From positions 38,151 to 102,150 of the forward strand of contig MU858186.1 of assembly GCA_033297075.1 (NCBI GenBank): a stretch of DNA of 64,000 bases. Reading direction: 5' to 3'. The position numbers and the translations under genes were made by a program. Positions 60,492-64,000 of this stretch are shown one piece after another. The stretch's first letter is position 1. Each line of letters opens with the position of its first letter. The notes beneath the pieces are model-generated. The model saw only the letters and a list, made by a program, of their open reading frames with translations. It was not told the origin of the DNA and did no database searches. Source of the stretch: Rhypophila decipiens (Eukaryota > Ascomycota > Sordariomycetes > Sordariales > Naviculisporaceae).

Positions 60492-60977
60492 TTTGTATGT
60501 GTGTGGTGTGCGAACAAAATCGAGAAAGGAAGAGAGAGAGCGAGGTCAATGAAAGAAAACCCAATGAAGATTGATGAAGCTTCGTTGGGATTAATACGGT
60601 TTTCAAAATGTCGCAGAGGGTAGCGGAACTTCACACGTCAATGCAGTCACTTCTCCAAACAAAATATCTCCAACCCTCTCGGTTGGGCCAGTCCAGATTC
60701 GGCCTTGGCGAACGGCAAGTAACAAACAGCGTTGTCATTGGTCGGAGAGACCCGGTCCCTGCAACCACCTGTGAACGGCTGGCTGGCAGCTACCTCCATC
60801 TGTCCGTCAAGGTTCCACCGCATTAGCGCTCCGCAGAGTGTCTCCGGCAGGCAACTTTTCCACCTCAGGGTGATTGCCCCGCCAAAACGATATTTCTCGA
60901 TCCATGACTCTGATCGCAATTTGGAAGCTCGAACCCTGAATTTTAGCCAGGGCTTCTCGACGACAGCAGCAGCAAAT
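60492..60977. promoter_or_regulatory. Short divergent promoter, LSC1-like and ELP3
   Basis: 486 nt separate the two initiator ATGs. The right 246 nt (from 60732) are open in frame with ELP3 and could encode an N-terminal extension. No specific regulator site was identified. Confidence 0.5.
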
Positions 60978-62702
60978 ATGGCTACAGCGACGGCGACCGT
61001 TACTACGACGATCCGCAAGAAGGATGCCAACCTTCCACCAGAGAATGAGCGTTTCCTGAGATGCTGCGCTGAGATTGCAAGTGCGCTTATCGAAGACCAC
61101 GAGGCGTCCAAGGATCGGTCTCGCCCACAACGAGATATCAACCTCAACAGCCTGCGCTCCAAGCTGGCAAAGAAGCACAAGATTGGCAATGTCCCGCCTT
61201 TGACGGCCATCATTGCCGCGGTGCCGGAGCACTACAAGAAATACATCCTGCCGCGGCTGATCGCAAAACCCATCCGAACCTCGTCCGGAATCGCAGTCGT
61301 CGCCGTAATGTGCAAGCCGCACAGATGTCCTCACATCGCATATACCGGAAACATCTGCGTCTACTGCCCCGGCGGACCAGACTCGGATTTCGAATATAGC
61401 ACCCAGTCGTATACCGGCTACGAGCCAACGTCTATGCGCGCCATCCGAGCACGATACGACCCATTCGAGCAAGCACGAGGTCGTGTAGACCAGCTCAAGT
61501 CCCTTGGCCACTCGGTTGATAAAGTAGAGTACATCATCATGGGTGGAACTTTTATGTCGCTTCCGGAATCTTACAGAGACGAGTTTATTTCCCAGCTACA
61601 CAATGCTCTGAGCGGGTATGGGACGTTGAATGTCGACGAGGCAGTTCGCAGCGGAGAGCAGAGCAATATCAAGTGCGTCGGAATCACGATAGAGACGCGA
61701 CCAGACTATTGCCTGCAGCCACATCTGTCGAGCATGTTGAGGTACGGTTGCACACGTCTCGAGATTGGTGTCCAGTCACTCTACGAAGATGTTGCGCGCG
61801 ACACCAACCGTGGCCACACGGTCACCGCCGTTGCTGAGACCTTCTGCCTTGCCAAAGATGCGGGTTTCAAGGTGGTCAGTCATATGATGCCCGATCTTCC
61901 CAATGTCGGGATGGAGCGCGACTTGGACCAGTTTAGGGAATACTTTGAGAACCCGGCCTTCCGGACAGACGGGTTGAAGATTTATCCCACCCTGGTTATC
62001 CGTGGAACCGGCTTGTATGAGCTGTGGCGTACGGGAAGGTATCAGAACTACACACCAAACGGACTGGTCGATCTGGTAGCCAGGATCCTGGCACTTGTGC
62101 CGCCTTGGACTCGTATCTACAGAGTACAGCGCGACATTCCCATGCCACTCGTAACATCGGGTGTGGAAAATGGCAATCTGCGCGAGCTGGCTCTGGCGCG
62201 GATGAAGGATTTCGGCACCACCTGCCGAGATGTCCGAACCCGTGAAGTCGGTGTCAACGAGGTCAAAAACAAGATCAGACCCAACCAGATTGAGCTAGTC
62301 CGCCGTGATTACACCGCCAACGGTGGGTGGGAAACGTTCCTGGCCTACGAGGATCCCAAGCAGGACATTCTCGTGGCTTTGCTGCGTCTTAGGAAGTGCT
62401 CCGAGAAGTACACTTTCCGGGAGGAACTGGTTGGTCAGCCGACGAGTCTGGTGCGCGAGCTTCACGTCTACGGCATGGCAGTGCCCGTTCACGCGAGAGA
62501 TCCTAGGAAGTTCCAGCACCAAGGCTTCGGGACTCTCCTCATGGAGGAGGCCGAGAGGATAGCCAGAGATGAGCATGGGAGCGAAAAGATTAGTGTTATC
62601 TCTGGCGTCGGTGTTCGCAGCTACTATAGGAAGCTGGGGTACTGGCTTGATGGCCCTTACATGAGCAAATGGTTGGACGGGAGACCTGGACCTGAGGAGT
62701 AG
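60978..62702 (+). CDS. ELP3: Elongator complex catalytic subunit Elp3 (radical SAM / acetyltransferase)
   Basis: Single exon, 574 residues from the ATG at 60978, the start that matches the family. The radical-SAM domain carries Cys117, Cys127 and Cys130 in [14 protein letters not shown], which bind the [4Fe-4S] cluster, followed by [15 protein letters not shown] and the [11 protein letters not shown] region. The C-terminal GNAT-type domain (about 395-574) ends with [20 protein letters not shown] and [18 protein letters not shown]. Elp3 adds the carboxymethyl-type side chain to wobble uridine 34 of certain tRNAs as part of Elongator. The frame stays open another 246 nt upstream to an ATG at 60732, giving a basic, acid-poor leader. 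Confidence 0.96.
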   Translation: MATATATVTTTIRKKDANLPPENERFLRCCAEIASALIEDHEASKDRSRPQRDINLNSLRSKLAKKHKIGNVPPLTAIIAAVPEHYKKYILPRLIAKPIRTSSGIAVVAVMCKPHRCPHIAYTGNICVYCPGGPDSDFEYSTQSYTGYEPTSMRAIRARYDPFEQARGRVDQLKSLGHSVDKVEYIIMGGTFMSLPESYRDEFISQLHNALSGYGTLNVDEAVRSGEQSNIKCVGITIETRPDYCLQPHLSSMLRYGCTRLEIGVQSLYEDVARDTNRGHTVTAVAETFCLAKDAGFKVVSHMMPDLPNVGMERDLDQFREYFENPAFRTDGLKIYPTLVIRGTGLYELWRTGRYQNYTPNGLVDLVARILALVPPWTRIYRVQRDIPMPLVTSGVENGNLRELALARMKDFGTTCRDVRTREVGVNEVKNKIRPNQIELVRRDYTANGGWETFLAYEDPKQDILVALLRLRKCSEKYTFREELVGQPTSLVRELHVYGMAVPVHARDPRKFQHQGFGTLLMEEAERIARDEHGSEKISVISGVGVRSYYRKLGYWLDGPYMSKWLDGRPGPEE

Positions 62703-63566
62703 GCAAAGGTGGAAATCTGGTTGTGTGGGCATTTGCATTTGGCGTTGCTAGTTGGTATATCTCTGGGAACTTCTGGCGCATTATCTGGTATGGCGTTAAA
62801 GGTTCACAAAAGGAATGTCACGGGCAATTACTTGGAATAACCAATGGTCATGCCTTTGGGAGGTGCATGAGAAATGAGAGAATATGATGCATCTTTCCGT
62901 TCTACTGTTGGATCCAAGTGTTTTGTTTACTCCGTAAGTAACCAGTTTATGTTCAGGGATAAATGGCAGACCAAACAACATCCTGCCCGACATCCTCACC
63001 CGGCAAACACCGACCAACCGAAATCAGACATACTGTATCCTTCTTGATGTTTTGTGCCTCAGTTCATGTTCTGATAAACCTTGAACCCTCTTCGATAGAC
63101 TTCCTCCCAATTTTACTCCGTTTCAACGGTTGTCAACCATCAAATGTACTGTGATCGCTATTGATACACGGACACGTGGACTGCATTCGGTCTTCAACTT
63201 TCACGAGAACTTTCCATGCGAGACAGATGATGTTGGCGGTTTACAAACAAGAATCTCGGCCTCCGAGTCAGCGCCACGCTCAGCTTCGCTCAATCCAATC
63301 GGCAAGCCGAGTCGGCGAATCCCAAACTCTCGGCTGTTGCAGCCCGAGGCCGAGACCGAGATCCACAGAACTCCACAACGGAGTTAGGCTTATCGATGCG
63401 AGACCATCTCCAGTCGCCACTGCCATGCCACATCTCCTCTTTTGAGTTGAGGTCCAGACTTTTCAGCCCAAATACCCGCATCATCTCCCGAATCTTTAGT
63501 CTCCACTGATTCCACCTCCGGACGTATTTAAAGCCACCCATTCAAGTTATTACCATCAATCAACAA
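62703..63566. other. Intergenic between ELP3 and the tRNA-Ala gene
   Basis: 0.86 kb: ELP3 3' UTR and unassigned DNA. No gene seen. Confidence 0.5.
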
Positions 63567-63675
63567 GGGTACATGGTCTAGTGGTATGATTTTCGCTTCG
63601 CATCTTCTCAACCTCTATCTAGAGGAAGATCCTGCGCCTTGTGAAAGGTCCCCGGTTCAATCCCGGGTGTATCCA
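63567..63675 (+). tRNA. tRNA-Ala (CGC anticodon) with 37-nt intron
   Basis: The acceptor GGGTACA pairs with TGTATCC, including the G3:U70 pair that identifies tRNA-Ala, with discriminator A. The A-box is TGGTCTAGTGG. The anticodon stem TTCGC/GTGAA carries the loop TT-CGC-A plus T38. The intron is 63603-63639, in the usual place after position 37. It forms its own hairpin (CTCTA/TAGAG) and contains GCG that can pair with the anticodon. The T-arm is CCCGG-TTCAATC-CCGGG. Confidence 0.88.
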
Positions 63676-63763
63676 TTCGAATTTCTTCTTTTGCCTGTGG
63701 GCTATTTTCTTTTATTTCTTGGTTTGTTTTTGGGACTTATTATTAACGTTAATTATTATTATG

Positions 63764-63818
63764 AGATCTATTATTTAAATAGTAGGATCTAGCTTATTTT
63801 TATAGATAAATTATATAA
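63764..63818 (-). repeat. AT-rich palindromic dispersed repeat, copy 2
   Basis: Inverted copy of 34495-34556, with the palindromic core GATCTATTATTTAAATAGTA and then GGATC. It lies about 90 nt downstream of the tRNA-Ala gene. Confidence 0.7.
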
Positions 63819-63915
63819 TATTATATAAAAACAATGTTTTTAATAATAAGTTGTATTTCTAGAAAAAGCTCTCTAGGTACTAGGCGCGATAAATATATAG
63901 TCTAGGTGTCATGGG

Positions 63916-64000
63916 ATAGGCTGCAATGGCTACTACCATAACACCACTAAAAGGTGGAACGTTGACTTGCTTGTAAGCCAAGTCACGTATTGCAGCCTAT
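63916..64000. mobile_element. Possible 85-bp miniature inverted-repeat element at the window edge
   Basis: ATAGGCTGCAAT (63916-63927) and ATTGCAGCCTAT (63989-64000) are perfect 12-bp inverted repeats. Inside are a GACTTG/CAAGTC hairpin and a CCAC/GTGG hairpin. The right boundary coincides with the window end, so the element may be larger. Confidence 0.45.

Overview
The window reads as nuclear DNA of a filamentous ascomycete (Pezizomycotina, probably Sordariomycetes-like, genus not assignable). The evidence is short 50-90 nt introns with GTRAGT donors and CTAAC/CTGAC branch sites, widely spaced monocistronic genes, a non-reducing polyketide synthase (NR-PKS), an intron-containing tRNA, secreted carbohydrate-active enzymes and small inverted-repeat elements.

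Left part (1-14.9 kb), accessory: a truncated secreted AA7/BBE-type FAD oxidase (minus), an 11-exon secreted glycine-rich protein (minus, 3289-5734), tRNA-Gly(GCC) (minus), a GH10 xylanase with a GPI-anchor-like tail (minus, 7278-8806) and an O-methyltransferase (minus, 10980-12399). The O-methyltransferase diverges from a very large NR-PKS (plus, 14961-23283) across 2.6 kb. Splicing five exons gives a 2669-residue PKS ordered SAT-KS-AT-PT-ACP-ACP-TE-CMeT, with the methyltransferase after the thioesterase, which is the most unusual feature here. The O-methyltransferase and PKS look like a minimal aromatic polyketide locus.

Middle (23.3-35.5 kb): about 12 kb with no intact gene. It holds a decayed coding relic (about 31.1-32.3 kb), two small terminal-inverted-repeat elements (32683-33153 and 34031-34480), an AT-rich palindromic repeat, and two structured inverted-repeat motifs.

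Right part (35.5-64 kb), mostly conserved housekeeping genes: GRR1-type F-box/LRR protein (minus), AIM18-like mitochondrial protein (plus), dithiol glutaredoxin (minus), membrane BAG/ubiquitin-like protein (plus), ribosomal protein uL13 (plus), SYLF-domain protein (plus), proteasome ATPase Rpt2 (minus), Ubc1/UBE2K-type E2 (plus), succinyl-CoA ligase alpha (minus) and Elp3 (plus, divergent from the ligase). The right edge has an intron-containing tRNA-Ala(CGC) followed by repeats. A third TIR element (50665-51187) lies in an AT-rich gap and resembles the 32.7-kb element in having a TTCAGTCAA-type tandem array between its inverted repeats.

Exon models were derived by hand from splice signals and reading-frame closure. 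All complete CDS sums are divisible by three except where stated. Function assignments rest on family motifs recognised by eye, not on searches.
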